64,000 nucleotides of DNA from G965262015 sp965262015 (GCA_965262015.1 OZ253494.1:620001-684000), one strand, 5' to 3'; positions 25,577 to 34,628 are shown, counted from the first letter of the stretch. The notes: generated from the letters alone by a model not told the origin. Numbers and translations are program-made.

Positions 25577-27724
25577 ATGAAATGGTTTGAAAAAAAAGCT
25601 ATTAACCACAAACAAGGTATACCCTGGATAAAAAAAATAGCTATTCCAGAACAAATCACATTTTCGACACAACCTCTACAATCTGATGAAATTCACAAGA
25701 GCAATTCTGAAAAGGATACAAATCAAGACATCAAACAGATGATATATGATACACAAAATACTATTTTACAGGTACCTGATCATTGGCCTGACTGGGTAGA
25801 TAATGATACTGACAAGCTGACGGACGATAGCACACATAATGTGGCTTCAGATATAAAGAATATAAATCTTCTCCATAAAAGTTATTTTTTCCACAAGACA
25901 GACAAGAAACAAGCACGCATCTATGATATAATGGAAGAAGATGATACGGATGTTTTAGATGACAACCTCGTATATGGACTAGATACACCCGATACGCAAA
26001 AAACACCGATCACAGAGCCAGTCACAAATAATCTTGTAGATAGAGTTCCAATCATTTCACAGAAAAAGCAATATGTTGAAGAGGAAGATACTAATCTACA
26101 CCAGTTTCATGATATGGATAGCAAACATACCCCATTTTCTAATGTCAATCCAACAAATAAACAAGATACACAACATCCAATCATAGAAAAAAGTATGGAG
26201 GACGATACATCTACCAACTTTGAAAGTGCATTAGAAGACGTACCGGTAGAATGTTATGATAATGTAGAACCAGTAGAAATGCATATTTCAAAAGATTCTC
26301 AGGCCTCTATAACACCAAATATCTGGTCATCCAAAGCGTATCTTATTAGCAAACATATACTTCAAGTAAATAGAGGCATTGTAGAATGGCTTAGTCCAGA
26401 AGAAATCCAGCAGATTACCCACAAATTAGAACGAACTTTGAAGGAATTTGATGTAGATGCTAAAGTGGTTGGTAATCAAAAGGGACCTATCATTACTAGG
26501 TTTGAGTTGCAAATGTCGCCTGGCACTAAAGTAAATAAAATTTTGAATTTGAATGATGAATTAGCCATGGCTTTAAAGGCAATGTCTATTAGAATAGAGG
26601 CACCCATACCTGGCAGATCTACCATTGGTATTGAGATTCCTAATTCCAAACGAAATACTGTATTTCTGGGAGACATTGTAAATAAAATTGATTATAGTAA
26701 ATGTGACAATAAAATACCTCTTCCTATTGGCAAAGATATTGCAGGAAATATTATATTAGCAGATTTAACTAAGTTACCCCATCTCTTAGTCGCTGGAGCA
26801 ACAGGTTCTGGTAAATCTGTTTTGATCAATTCTTTCATTGTACATTTAACCCTTATGAAGAGTCCCATGGAAATTAGATTTCTCCTCATTGATCCTAAAT
26901 TAGTAGAATTATCACAATACAATAGCATACCACATTTATTACATCCCGTGATCACAGATTCTCATAAATCGATTAGTGCACTTAATTGGGCAGTTGAAGA
27001 AATGGAACGTAGGTATGAAGATCTATCAGATGCCCGTGTAAGAGATATCATTGCCTATAATGAAAAGATGAAACAAACGAATAATATGAAATATGCTATG
27101 CCTTACATTATCATATTAATAGACGAGTTAGGAGATTTAATGATGGTAGCAGGTAAAGAAATAGAAACTTCTATCATCCGTTTATCACAGAAAGCTAGAG
27201 CGGTTGGAATACATCTTATTCTAGCTACACAGAGACCCTCTGTTGATGTGATTACTGCACTTATTAAAGCTAATTGTCCTGCTAGAATCGCCTTACAAGT
27301 TGCCCAAAAGACAGATTCTAGAACTATATTAGATGCTAATGGAGCTGAACAGTTATTAGGTGAAGGGGATGCTTTATTTAAACATCCTACTAAAAATAAT
27401 TTAATTCGTATACAAACTCCATTTGTCCAAGACCATGAAGTAGCCATGATGGTAGAACAAGCCAGCACCTATATTAAGCCTCAGTATATCAAGTTAGAGA
27501 ATGCAGATAATACATCTTATAAATTAAACCCTGAAGACGAAGAATTATTAGATAAAGCATGGAATATTATTTTAGAAAGTGACCGTGCATCTGCTAGCTA
27601 TTTACAACGTAGATTGAAAATAGGATACAATAAAGCAGCTAGACTCATTGAGGCATTAGAAGCGAAACAATACATTGGTCCACAGATTGGCTCAAAACCT
27701 AGAGATATATTAAAAAAAAACTGA
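25577..27724 (+). CDS. ftsK: FtsK/SpoIIIE-type DNA translocase lacking the membrane domain
   Basis: 715 residues. Walker A GATGSGKS is near 409 and Walker B ILIDELGDLMM near 513, with LATQRPSVDVITALIKAN typical of FtsK. A winged-helix gamma domain closes the protein (about 650-715, SASYLQRRLKIGYNKAARLI), which would read KOPS-like sites. The beta-alpha front part starts near 255. The first 250 residues are acidic and low in complexity, with no run long enough for a membrane helix, while typical FtsK has four. The ATG follows leuS by 31 bp, so no missing N-terminal piece lies upstream. It would move chromosome dimers or termini at division, but how it reaches the septum is unclear. Confidence 0.92.
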   Translation: MKWFEKKAINHKQGIPWIKKIAIPEQITFSTQPLQSDEIHKSNSEKDTNQDIKQMIYDTQNTILQVPDHWPDWVDNDTDKLTDDSTHNVASDIKNINLLHKSYFFHKTDKKQARIYDIMEEDDTDVLDDNLVYGLDTPDTQKTPITEPVTNNLVDRVPIISQKKQYVEEEDTNLHQFHDMDSKHTPFSNVNPTNKQDTQHPIIEKSMEDDTSTNFESALEDVPVECYDNVEPVEMHISKDSQASITPNIWSSKAYLISKHILQVNRGIVEWLSPEEIQQITHKLERTLKEFDVDAKVVGNQKGPIITRFELQMSPGTKVNKILNLNDELAMALKAMSIRIEAPIPGRSTIGIEIPNSKRNTVFLGDIVNKIDYSKCDNKIPLPIGKDIAGNIILADLTKLPHLLVAGATGSGKSVLINSFIVHLTLMKSPMEIRFLLIDPKLVELSQYNSIPHLLHPVITDSHKSISALNWAVEEMERRYEDLSDARVRDIIAYNEKMKQTNNMKYAMPYIIILIDELGDLMMVAGKEIETSIIRLSQKARAVGIHLILATQRPSVDVITALIKANCPARIALQVAQKTDSRTILDANGAEQLLGEGDALFKHPTKNNLIRIQTPFVQDHEVAMMVEQASTYIKPQYIKLENADNTSYKLNPEDEELLDKAWNIILESDRASASYLQRRLKIGYNKAARLIEALEAKQYIGPQIGSKPRDILKKN

Positions 27725-27796
27725 CGTAATGTATTAACAGATATCTTAAATTTATTTAGAACTATATACTATTTTATACGTTAACTTAATAGACAG

Positions 27797-28648
27797 ATGC
27801 CTGAACCAAGCCTTCGATATGAATTACAATTAAAAAATTCCATTACACCTTTTGCTAATCGAATTTTTTTTCAACATGATAATGGCGTACTATTTGCCTT
27901 GCATCCAATAACATGTGCAAGTGAGCGTACTTGCTATATCAACGGATTCCCCAACATTAAAGAATGGACAAGTATTATGGCAATGTTTCCATTTAATACA
28001 ATTATAAATTTTATGGAATACTATAATCAATGTCTATTATTATTTACTGAGAAAGAGGTAGATCGCTTATTATCAGCCTACCAACCTACAAGAAATATAT
28101 TTAAATTTAAGAAAGAAATGAAAATACTTAAACAAATTCCTATGGAGTATCATGATTTTATTATTTTTAAAGGGATACCTGTTTTATTAGTACTTTCTTT
28201 AAGTAAGCGGTTACAACCAGAGCTATTAGCAGATTTAAAAGATAAATTATTTGCTTCCTATATAAAAAAAAAGACAGCTAAATATATTATAGAATATCTA
28301 TCTGAAATGCATGCAACCCATCAAATACAATTATTGCATGGAATGATTGCTATACACAAATCGGTAGACAAAGATGGCTTATCCTACCTAAATGTACGGT
28401 ATCTCCAACTGGCTGATCAATTAAGACACCCACAGTTACATGCAAGAAAAAAACAAGTTCAGCAGATCATTAAAACAATGCAATGGAATCCCAAGATTAA
28501 TTTTGACTTTGATCCACATTTTGAATCTATTGGGTTTACTTTGTACGCCAAAATTGCTTCTAAACAAGATATCAAATGCTTATGCCATGATTTAGAAAAT
28601 TCAGATTATCACGAATACTTGAATAAACTACTAGAATATTTACAGTAA
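27797..28648 (+). CDS. Conserved-looking protein of unknown function
   Basis: 283 residues, basic, no signal peptide or membrane segment, so probably cytoplasmic. The middle (about 130-200) is helical and charged (LADLKDKLFASYIKKKTAKYI split in two helices), the C-terminus mixed. I recognise no domain. It starts 72 bp after ftsK and ends 14 bp before an lplA-like gene on the same strand; its codon use resembles its neighbours, so it is native. A chromosome-segregation or DNA-binding role would be a guess from position only. Confidence 0.7.
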   Translation: MPEPSLRYELQLKNSITPFANRIFFQHDNGVLFALHPITCASERTCYINGFPNIKEWTSIMAMFPFNTIINFMEYYNQCLLLFTEKEVDRLLSAYQPTRNIFKFKKEMKILKQIPMEYHDFIIFKGIPVLLVLSLSKRLQPELLADLKDKLFASYIKKKTAKYIIEYLSEMHATHQIQLLHGMIAIHKSVDKDGLSYLNVRYLQLADQLRHPQLHARKKQVQQIIKTMQWNPKINFDFDPHFESIGFTLYAKIASKQDIKCLCHDLENSDYHEYLNKLLEYLQ

Positions 28649-28662
28649 TACTTTAATCCCAA

Positions 28663-29412
28663 ATGATAATTAAAGTGTATAACCTACCCACTGCTAATCC
28701 ATTTCAGAATTTAGCTACTGAAGAATACGTACTGTTACAACATACGAAATCTCAGGAAGATATTATTTTACTTTTTTATGAAAATATAGATTCCATTATA
28801 CTGGGAAAACTTTCTACCATAAAAGATGAAGTATTCGCATACAAAACTCATATACCTATTATTCGCCGTTTAAGTGGAGGCCGTACCGTAATGCATTTTA
28901 TTGGTAATATTAATTACTCGGTGATTTTATCATTGGAATATTTCCCAGACTTCTTTAACATTAAAGCTTCCTACCAAACGATATTAAATGAAATATGTAC
29001 AAATTTACCACACCATATTTTTTCTCAAATCATGGGAATATCTGATATATCTAGCCAACAAGCAGGTATGTATAAAAAAATTTCAGGTAACAGCCAAGTT
29101 AGAAAACAACAATACTTATTACATCACGGGACAATGATCTATCATGCTGGATCTATCAAAAAAATTATGTACTATCTTAATTTTCCATCTGAACAACCTG
29201 CTTATCGTATGCATAGGAACCATAAAGATTTTTTAGTACTAACTAATCCATCAAGTAAGATGGAGGTTATACGGTACATCATGCAAGCAATGCAAAATGT
29301 ATTTCAAACAAGTATTCATATAAAAAATATAGATATATTTAATCAACCAGAAGCAAGAATCTGTATTAATCGTATTATACGACGCATGATACAAGAATCC
29401 CAAACTGTATAG
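28663..29412 (+). CDS. Lipoate-protein ligase A / octanoyltransferase-like protein
   Basis: 249 residues, LplA/LipB/BirA fold. RRLSGGRTVMH (about 67-77) is the lipoate-binding signature and KKISGNSQVRKQ (about 138-149) carries the catalytic-type lysine of the K-(I)SG-N motif. LHHGTMIYH follows as in LplA. It attaches lipoate or octanoate to lipoyl domains of dehydrogenase complexes. It lacks the accessory C-terminal domain of E. coli LplA. A second lipoylation gene, lipB, lies at 62.6 kb. Whether it uses free lipoate (LplA) or octanoyl-ACP (LipM) cannot be decided here. Confidence 0.85.
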   Translation: MIIKVYNLPTANPFQNLATEEYVLLQHTKSQEDIILLFYENIDSIILGKLSTIKDEVFAYKTHIPIIRRLSGGRTVMHFIGNINYSVILSLEYFPDFFNIKASYQTILNEICTNLPHHIFSQIMGISDISSQQAGMYKKISGNSQVRKQQYLLHHGTMIYHAGSIKKIMYYLNFPSEQPAYRMHRNHKDFLVLTNPSSKMEVIRYIMQAMQNVFQTSIHIKNIDIFNQPEARICINRIIRRMIQESQTV

Positions 29413-29506
29413 TGTATATGAGTAAAAGAAAATAATAGGGAAAGCACATTAAATCAGACAGAAGCAAACAAGATTACTAGAAAAAGGCCTATAAATCCTA
29501 CTATTT

Positions 29507-29531
29507 GTGTAACATTACACGTAGTGTGTAA
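29507..29531. promoter_or_regulatory. Three alternating half-sites GTGTAA/TTACAC
   Basis: GTGTAA-CA-TTACAC-GTAGT-GTGTAA: two overlapping perfect inverted repeats of a 6-base half-site in the gap between the lplA-like gene and feoA. It could be an operator for a dimeric repressor. No regulator is known to me for exactly this arrangement. Confidence 0.35.
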
Positions 29532-29630
29532 ATTCTAAAGGCTAGATTAGTGAAAGTCGCACATATATGGTGAAGATTTTGTTCTATAATGTTCAATTAG
29601 ACTTCTATAATTGAGTATATTTATTTCAAC

Positions 29631-29653
29631 TAATTTTCACACTTCAAAATGGA
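29631..29653 (-). repeat. Solitary copy of a terminal-inverted-repeat-like motif
   Basis: The reverse complement TCCATTTTGAAGTGTGAAAATTA (given by position; key core TTGAAGTG and AAAATTA) matches both ends of the 478-bp element at 54127-54604. Here it stands alone upstream of feoA, as if left by excision or deletion. Confidence 0.45.
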
Positions 29654-29676
29654 ACTTACGAAGTTCTAATTGAATT

Positions 29677-29691
29677 TGAGAATAATTTTCA
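29677..29691. promoter_or_regulatory. Fur box upstream of feoAB
   Basis: TGAGAATAATTTTCA matches the 7-1-7 Fur consensus TGATAATNATTATCA at 12 of the 14 specified positions. It lies 50-65 bases before the preferred feoA start, near a TTGACA at 29700 and an extended -10 (TGCTATACA at 29708-29716). Iron-loaded Fur bound here would cover the promoter, so feoAB should be iron repressed. Confidence 0.7.
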
Positions 29692-29741
29692 ATTTAAACT
29701 TGACAAGTGCTATACAAGTATCGATGGACGTGGGCATGGTT

Positions 29742-29969
29742 ATGGCTTTAAGTGAATTAAAAGTCGGTGAAAAAGGTAGTATATTATGTTGCGAACTAAA
29801 GCGAGCTAGTCAAGAGCGTTTTATAGAGATGGGTTTTATACCTGGCGAAGAAGTGGAGTTAATCCAATGTGCACCTTTTGGCGGACCAATCGCACTAAAA
29901 ATCATGAATTACCAGATCATTATTCGTAAAAATGATGCACGACAGATCACCATCAAAAAACATCCATAA
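29742..29969 (+). CDS. feoA: Ferrous iron transport protein A
   Basis: 75 residues from the ATG at 29742, the usual FeoA size. An SH3-like domain that assists FeoB. Pattern: MALSELKVGEKGSI, ERFIEMGFIPGEEVEL, APFGGPIALKI and IIIRKNDARQI. Longer frames exist (ATG at 29724 or 29670), but 29670 lies before the Fur box and cannot be the start. feoB follows by 13 bp. Confidence 0.93.
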   Translation: MALSELKVGEKGSILCCELKRASQERFIEMGFIPGEEVELIQCAPFGGPIALKIMNYQIIIRKNDARQITIKKHP

Positions 29970-29982
29970 ATTAACATAAACC

Positions 29983-31920
29983 ATGAAGCCATGCAAGAGG
30001 ATTGCTTTAATAGGTAACCCTAATACTGGTAAGTCGACCCTATTTAATATATTAACAGGCAGTAAGCAAAAAATTGCTAATTATCCAGGAGCAACTGTAG
30101 AATATAAAAAGAGTGTCCTTCTAGACAGCCACTCTAAAAAGATAGAATTAATTGATTTGCCTGGATGTTATAGTCTAAATTCAACAGGCAATGATGAAAA
30201 TATTACTTCTAATCTACTTAGAGGTACACTCCATACTATTGATAAACCTGATGAAATTCTTTATGTATTAGATGCGACTAATCTTAAAAGAAATTTATAT
30301 CTTTTTCTACAACTTAACGCACTAAAAATACCTATTTCACTTGTGTTAACCATGACTGATTTGTTAGATAAGAATTCTATTCAATTGGATATAGAACATC
30401 TTAAAGAAGTTTTACAAGTACCTCTCTTTGTTGTGAACATACATGATAAAGAGAGTTATGCCCTACTCTACCAACATCTTTGTCATTATGATAACCATAA
30501 AATACCACACTACACTAAACTAGAAAGAGAAATCTATATGGCTCAAGAAAAAGGTGATTCGCAAGCACTTGCTTCTATACCTCAGATTCGCTATAAATGG
30601 ATTCATCACATACTTAGTCACTTGGAAAAACGCCATGTCTTGAAGAAGAAGACAATTACTTATTGTATAGATCGTCTAACCATGCATGGAGTGAGTGGTA
30701 CGGTTATATTAGTTGGTATACTTTTTCTTATTTTTCACATGATTTACACTTTATCTCAGCCTATTACACAATATATGGAATATATATTGTATACACTTCA
30801 ACTAGAAATCCATGTACCCTTCGTATCACCAGCCACAAATACCATGTTTACTTCTTTTTATCACAATGCTCTACTTGGTGGAGTTGGTTCTGTGATAATT
30901 TTTTTGCCTCAGATTATACTATTATCCATTATGCTGACTATATTAGAAGACAGTGGTTATTTGGCTAGAGCCTCATTTCTAGTAGATAAATTGTTTGCCT
31001 GGTCTGGCTTAAGTGGTAAATCCTTAATACCACTCCTTTCCTGCTATGCCTGTGCTGTACCTGGTATTCTCTCGACACGTATTATTTCAGACTATAAAAC
31101 TAGATTAGTTACAATACTCATCGCACCTTTGATCTCTTGTTCCGCTAGGCTCCCAGTCTATGTATTATTTATAGGAACATTTATTCAACCCCAATATGGT
31201 GTAAATATAGCTATATGTACCTTATTTTTTATGCATTCTATAGGTTTTTTCTTAGCCCTACCTCTCAGCTGGTTATTTAAGAAAAATCTCACTTCCCATG
31301 AAGATACCTTATTTTATATGGAGATACCCCCTTACCGTAAGCCTAGATTCAGGAATATTGGTTATATGGCTTATAAAAATGCCGCAAGTTTCCTCCTCAA
31401 AGCAGGTAATGTTATACTGATTTGTTCTATTTGCATCTGGCTATTGAGCTATTTCCCCCGCACAATAGATACTAACCAGGATACGGCAATCCAGATAGAG
31501 CAGTCACTTGAGCATAGTTACATAGGCCAGCTAGGTAAATGGATACAACCCATTCTTGCACCATTAGGTTATGATTGGAAACTTACTGTAGGTATACTCT
31601 TGTCGTTTCCAGCTAGAGAATTAATTATATCGACCTTAGGAGTTTTATATCGTGTAGATGATAATAAGCCACTAGATTCCTCTTTGGGAAGTAAAATAAG
31701 AAATGCAAAAACAACCACAGGACAACCTGCTTATACATTGTTAACGGCATTCAGTTTGATGGTATTTTTTGCTCTATGTGCCCAGTGCTTTAGTACACTG
31801 GTTGTTATTCATAAAGAGCTTAATAGCTACGTATGGCCTATCTTTACTTTTGTATACATGACTCTCCTAGCATATCTAAGTGCATTTGCTATTTACCAAA
31901 TTGGTAGTTTTTTTATCTAA
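29983..31920 (+). CDS. feoB: Ferrous iron transport protein B
   Basis: 645 residues. N-terminal G domain: GNPNTGKST near 10-18, NYPGATVEY (switch I), DLPGCYSL (G3). It then has a helical spacer and about eight membrane segments in two Gate-type halves (LPQIILLSIMLTILEDSGYLAR, split; FLPQ and SCYACAVPGI carry the conserved cysteine-containing pore motif). It imports Fe2+ across the inner membrane with FeoA. It is shorter than E. coli FeoB (773) but like many small forms. Regulation by the Fur box upstream of feoA is inferred. Confidence 0.96.
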   Translation: MKPCKRIALIGNPNTGKSTLFNILTGSKQKIANYPGATVEYKKSVLLDSHSKKIELIDLPGCYSLNSTGNDENITSNLLRGTLHTIDKPDEILYVLDATNLKRNLYLFLQLNALKIPISLVLTMTDLLDKNSIQLDIEHLKEVLQVPLFVVNIHDKESYALLYQHLCHYDNHKIPHYTKLEREIYMAQEKGDSQALASIPQIRYKWIHHILSHLEKRHVLKKKTITYCIDRLTMHGVSGTVILVGILFLIFHMIYTLSQPITQYMEYILYTLQLEIHVPFVSPATNTMFTSFYHNALLGGVGSVIIFLPQIILLSIMLTILEDSGYLARASFLVDKLFAWSGLSGKSLIPLLSCYACAVPGILSTRIISDYKTRLVTILIAPLISCSARLPVYVLFIGTFIQPQYGVNIAICTLFFMHSIGFFLALPLSWLFKKNLTSHEDTLFYMEIPPYRKPRFRNIGYMAYKNAASFLLKAGNVILICSICIWLLSYFPRTIDTNQDTAIQIEQSLEHSYIGQLGKWIQPILAPLGYDWKLTVGILLSFPARELIISTLGVLYRVDDNKPLDSSLGSKIRNAKTTTGQPAYTLLTAFSLMVFFALCAQCFSTLVVIHKELNSYVWPIFTFVYMTLLAYLSAFAIYQIGSFFI

Positions 31921-31944
31921 TCATATAAATGGCTTGGGCATTAT

Positions 31945-32652
31945 TTGGTTAAACCGATTAAGACCGGTATGTGGCAACATATTCCATCAGATACAGACAA
32001 TATTAGACAAAATTATAAGTTTAAGGAGCAAGATGGTACTTCCATATTGGTTAGTTATGAACCTGGTAAAGGGATGGCTGTTATTCATCTCCATACACCA
32101 GACCATGCAATTTATAAAAGTATTATTTGCCGTGGTACCATTATCAGTGAAACAAATGTTCATGAAAATAAAAGCCAAGATCTAGAACCTATTTTAAAAA
32201 AGTATGCAAAAATATTAAGTGCCTTGCCTAATAATGATATTCTAAACACCATAAATGGAAATTACGGTATTTTATCTAGTTTAACAGGTAGTTATCTCTC
32301 GCCAAGTGACTTCCAAGAAAGTCTATTATTACATTTACAACAAAATATTTATAAAATTATTACTTTCCCTACTCGCTCACTAAAATACCTAACAAGCTTA
32401 GTACAAGTATTTTTTACACAAAAAATTCAGAGATATGATATAACTGATTTAATTACAAATATTTGTATATTTTTTGGTTTTTATAGAATAAACTTTGACT
32501 TTATGCAAGCAGGAGTTCTGAGTATTGTCTCTACTCTGTTAACTGCATATTATGATATTTTTTATCGTAGAAAAATTCCTTATATACCTAAACTTATGCT
32601 TTTATGTACCTTAAATATTGTATCTATTCATTTAGCTCTTGTATTTCAATAA
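31945..32652 (+). CDS. Unknown protein with C-terminal membrane segments
   Basis: 235 residues from TTG at 31945, or 227 from ATG at 31969. The first 150 residues are soluble-looking (GTSILVSYEPGKGMAVIHLH), then two or three hydrophobic segments end the protein (about 165-235). No family recognised. It lies 24 bp after feoB on the same strand and may share its Fur control. Base and codon use match the neighbours. Confidence 0.6.
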   Translation: MVKPIKTGMWQHIPSDTDNIRQNYKFKEQDGTSILVSYEPGKGMAVIHLHTPDHAIYKSIICRGTIISETNVHENKSQDLEPILKKYAKILSALPNNDILNTINGNYGILSSLTGSYLSPSDFQESLLLHLQQNIYKIITFPTRSLKYLTSLVQVFFTQKIQRYDITDLITNICIFFGFYRINFDFMQAGVLSIVSTLLTAYYDIFYRRKIPYIPKLMLLCTLNIVSIHLALVFQ

Positions 32653-32715
32653 GAATCACACATTTCTTTGTTACTACCTATAAATTGCGTATTTTTTGCA
32701 ACTAAACCCCATATG

Positions 32716-32742
32716 ATAACCTCTTACGGTGTGAGAGGTTAT
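32716..32742 (+). promoter_or_regulatory. Perfect 9-bp inverted repeat covering the desaturase ribosome binding site
   Basis: ATAACCTCT, 9 bases, AGAGGTTAT. The right arm contains the Shine-Dalgarno AGAGG eight bases before the ATG. If transcribed, the hairpin hides the ribosome binding site; if the TATGAT at 32712-32717 is the -10, transcription starts inside the repeat and it would act as a DNA operator instead. Confidence 0.5.
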
Positions 32743-32746
32743 TATT

Positions 32747-33568
32747 ATGTTACGAAAGAATGTTATGGTGAATTCAATTATCTTTTTATTTTTGCATTTG
32801 ATTTTTCTGTACCCTTTATTGATGGGACAGATTAGATCAGGACATATTATAGCTTTATTTTCTACCCAGGTTTTTTTGATGTTGGGTGTTGTAATTGGTT
32901 ATCATCGATATTTTAGTCACAAGGCTTTTCAGACTGGTCGTGTTTTCCAATTCGTTCTAGCTTGGTGGTCGCAGTCTTCCCTACAAAAGGGTGTGCTATG
33001 GTGGGCAAGCCATCATAGAGACCATCATAGGTATAGCGATCAGCCAAATGACGTGCATTCAGCTCTACAAGATGGCTTTTGGTACTCTCATATGGGTTGG
33101 ATAATGTCTGCACAAAACAACCACACGGATTACTCAAAAATTAAAGATTTTGCTAAATTTCCCGAACTCGTGTGGTTAAATAAATATCATACTGTTCCTC
33201 CTATTCTTATGTTTATTACCTATTTTGTAGTAGGTGGCCTACCTGCGTTAATGTTTAGTTGCTTTGGAGCTATTACGCTTAACTGGCATATTACGTATAC
33301 TATCAACTCTCTGGCTCACCTATATGGCAACAAACGATACGATACAGGAGACGCATCTAGAAATAATTGGTTTTTAGCTATTATAACACATGGTGAGGGC
33401 TGGCATAATAACCATCACCACTATATGCACTCTGCTAGGCAAGGATTTTTCTGGTATGAATATGATGTAGGATATTATATTATTAGATTACTTAAATTCT
33501 GTGGATTAATAAAAAAAGTACGAGAAGTACCTGAAGCTGTCAGGAATCAGATTATGTCTGTTAAATAG
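32747..33568 (+). CDS. Acyl-CoA/acyl-lipid delta-9-type fatty acid desaturase
   Basis: 273 residues, integral membrane di-iron desaturase. Three histidine boxes are intact: HRYFSH (about 49-54), HRDHH (about 86-90) and HNNHHHYMH (about 222-230). Hydrophobic segments occupy about 8-45 and 150-190. It inserts a cis double bond into saturated acyl chains using O2, so an aerobic lifestyle is implied. An electron-donor domain is absent. A perfect inverted repeat overlaps its ribosome binding site, suggesting control at operator or RNA level. It converges with hisZ (8-bp overlap). Confidence 0.93.
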   Translation: MLRKNVMVNSIIFLFLHLIFLYPLLMGQIRSGHIIALFSTQVFLMLGVVIGYHRYFSHKAFQTGRVFQFVLAWWSQSSLQKGVLWWASHHRDHHRYSDQPNDVHSALQDGFWYSHMGWIMSAQNNHTDYSKIKDFAKFPELVWLNKYHTVPPILMFITYFVVGGLPALMFSCFGAITLNWHITYTINSLAHLYGNKRYDTGDASRNNWFLAIITHGEGWHNNHHHYMHSARQGFFWYEYDVGYYIIRLLKFCGLIKKVREVPEAVRNQIMSVK

Positions 33569-34628
33569 AATTAATTGAAGAGAGATCTAGTGCAAAGCCA
33601 CTTGCCGGGCATTCTTTGGCTGAATAATACCCCATGAGTTCGTCATAGGCTCCACCTCGAAGAGGTGGAGTTGGCATATTTGCTACATAGCCTTCAAATA
33701 TTAAGCCTGAATAATATAAATTGGATCTAAGTAGCAGAGGATCAATATCAATATTCATTTTTGTTTGTTTTAATTGTTGCATAAAACGGTGTAAATTACT
33801 AACCGTCTCTTCTATCTGGTCAATTAATTCTCTCTGACTTACTTCAACACGCTTACGTACAAACTGCATCTGCTCTGCAAAAAACTTTTCATGGAAAAAT
33901 AAAATGGACCTTGCCAACACCATAGAAGCCTCTATATCCCAGGAATAATGTTTAATCACCTCGTAAAGCTTAGGAACATCTTTTTGTAGCATAATTTCTC
34001 GTAGTAAATTACTAAAAGAAGGATTATTTGATATTTGTTTACTAGAATAAATAAATTCATTTGTTTGGGTACTAGCTTCGCCCTTAGAGTTTTGAAAATA
34101 TGACAAAAGCAAATGATAAATTTTACAGTCACCTAAAATGATTTTAGTAGGATGTCCACATTCATTCATAAGTATCTTATTGCCCAGTTGGATAAGCTCC
34201 TCTATCGCACTATAATCACTTAATCCAATGATCTCTGCACCTAACTGGTATACTTCTCTCGCCAGAGGATAACGTTTTTTAGAATCTTTAAAAACAGGAA
34301 CACAATAGGCGTATTTATAAATAGCATCAGGGGATTGTTCAACAAAATCTAGTTGATTACAATGACCCTTAATAACCTGGACAGTTACATCTTTGCGTAA
34401 CGACAACTCTTCAGAAAAATGATCTCTAAACGCAAAAGTAGATTGATTACCAGTGATGTTAAAAGTTTCTTTAAAATCCAAACTAGATGGAATAATAAAC
34501 TGATAATTATGTTTATTAAGAAGTTTTTTAGCACGATTAACTTGCTTATCAAAATATTTCACCTCTTTGGGACTTAAAAAACTAAAACCATGAGGTAAGC
34601 GACTTAATCTAAACTGATCTATTTCCAC
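33561..34628 (-). CDS. hisZ: ATP phosphoribosyltransferase regulatory subunit
   Basis: 355 residues, class II aminoacyl-tRNA-synthetase-like fold without an anticodon domain. N-terminus LPHGFSFLSPKEV, and motif-3-like YYSGLIFEGY ... GGAYDELMGYY ... ASGFALDLSSI as in HisZ. The tRNA-binding and catalytic arginines of HisRS motif 2 are not evident, which favours HisZ over histidyl-tRNA synthetase. It would form the first enzyme of histidine synthesis with short HisG. Starts with GTG (AAGG upstream) and overlaps the end of gltX by 20 bases on the same strand. Confidence 0.85.
   Translation of the reverse strand: MEIDQFRLSRLPHGFSFLSPKEVKYFDKQVNRAKKLLNKHNYQFIIPSSLDFKETFNITGNQSTFAFRDHFSEELSLRKDVTVQVIKGHCNQLDFVEQSPDAIYKYAYCVPVFKDSKKRYPLAREVYQLGAEIIGLSDYSAIEELIQLGNKILMNECGHPTKIILGDCKIYHLLLSYFQNSKGEASTQTNEFIYSSKQISNNPSFSNLLREIMLQKDVPKLYEVIKHYSWDIEASMVLARSILFFHEKFFAEQMQFVRKRVEVSQRELIDQIEETVSNLHRFMQQLKQTKMNIDIDPLLLRSNLYYSGLIFEGYVANMPTPPLRGGAYDELMGYYSAKECPASGFALDLSSINSI

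Noticed and set aside
30663..30968. 101-codon frame inside feoB
   Set aside because: Overlaps the membrane part of feoB in another frame and is Tyr/Ser-rich noise.
33561..34628. Histidyl-tRNA synthetase
   Set aside because: It lacks an anticodon-binding domain and clear HisRS catalytic motifs and ends with the HisZ-like ASGFALDL segment.
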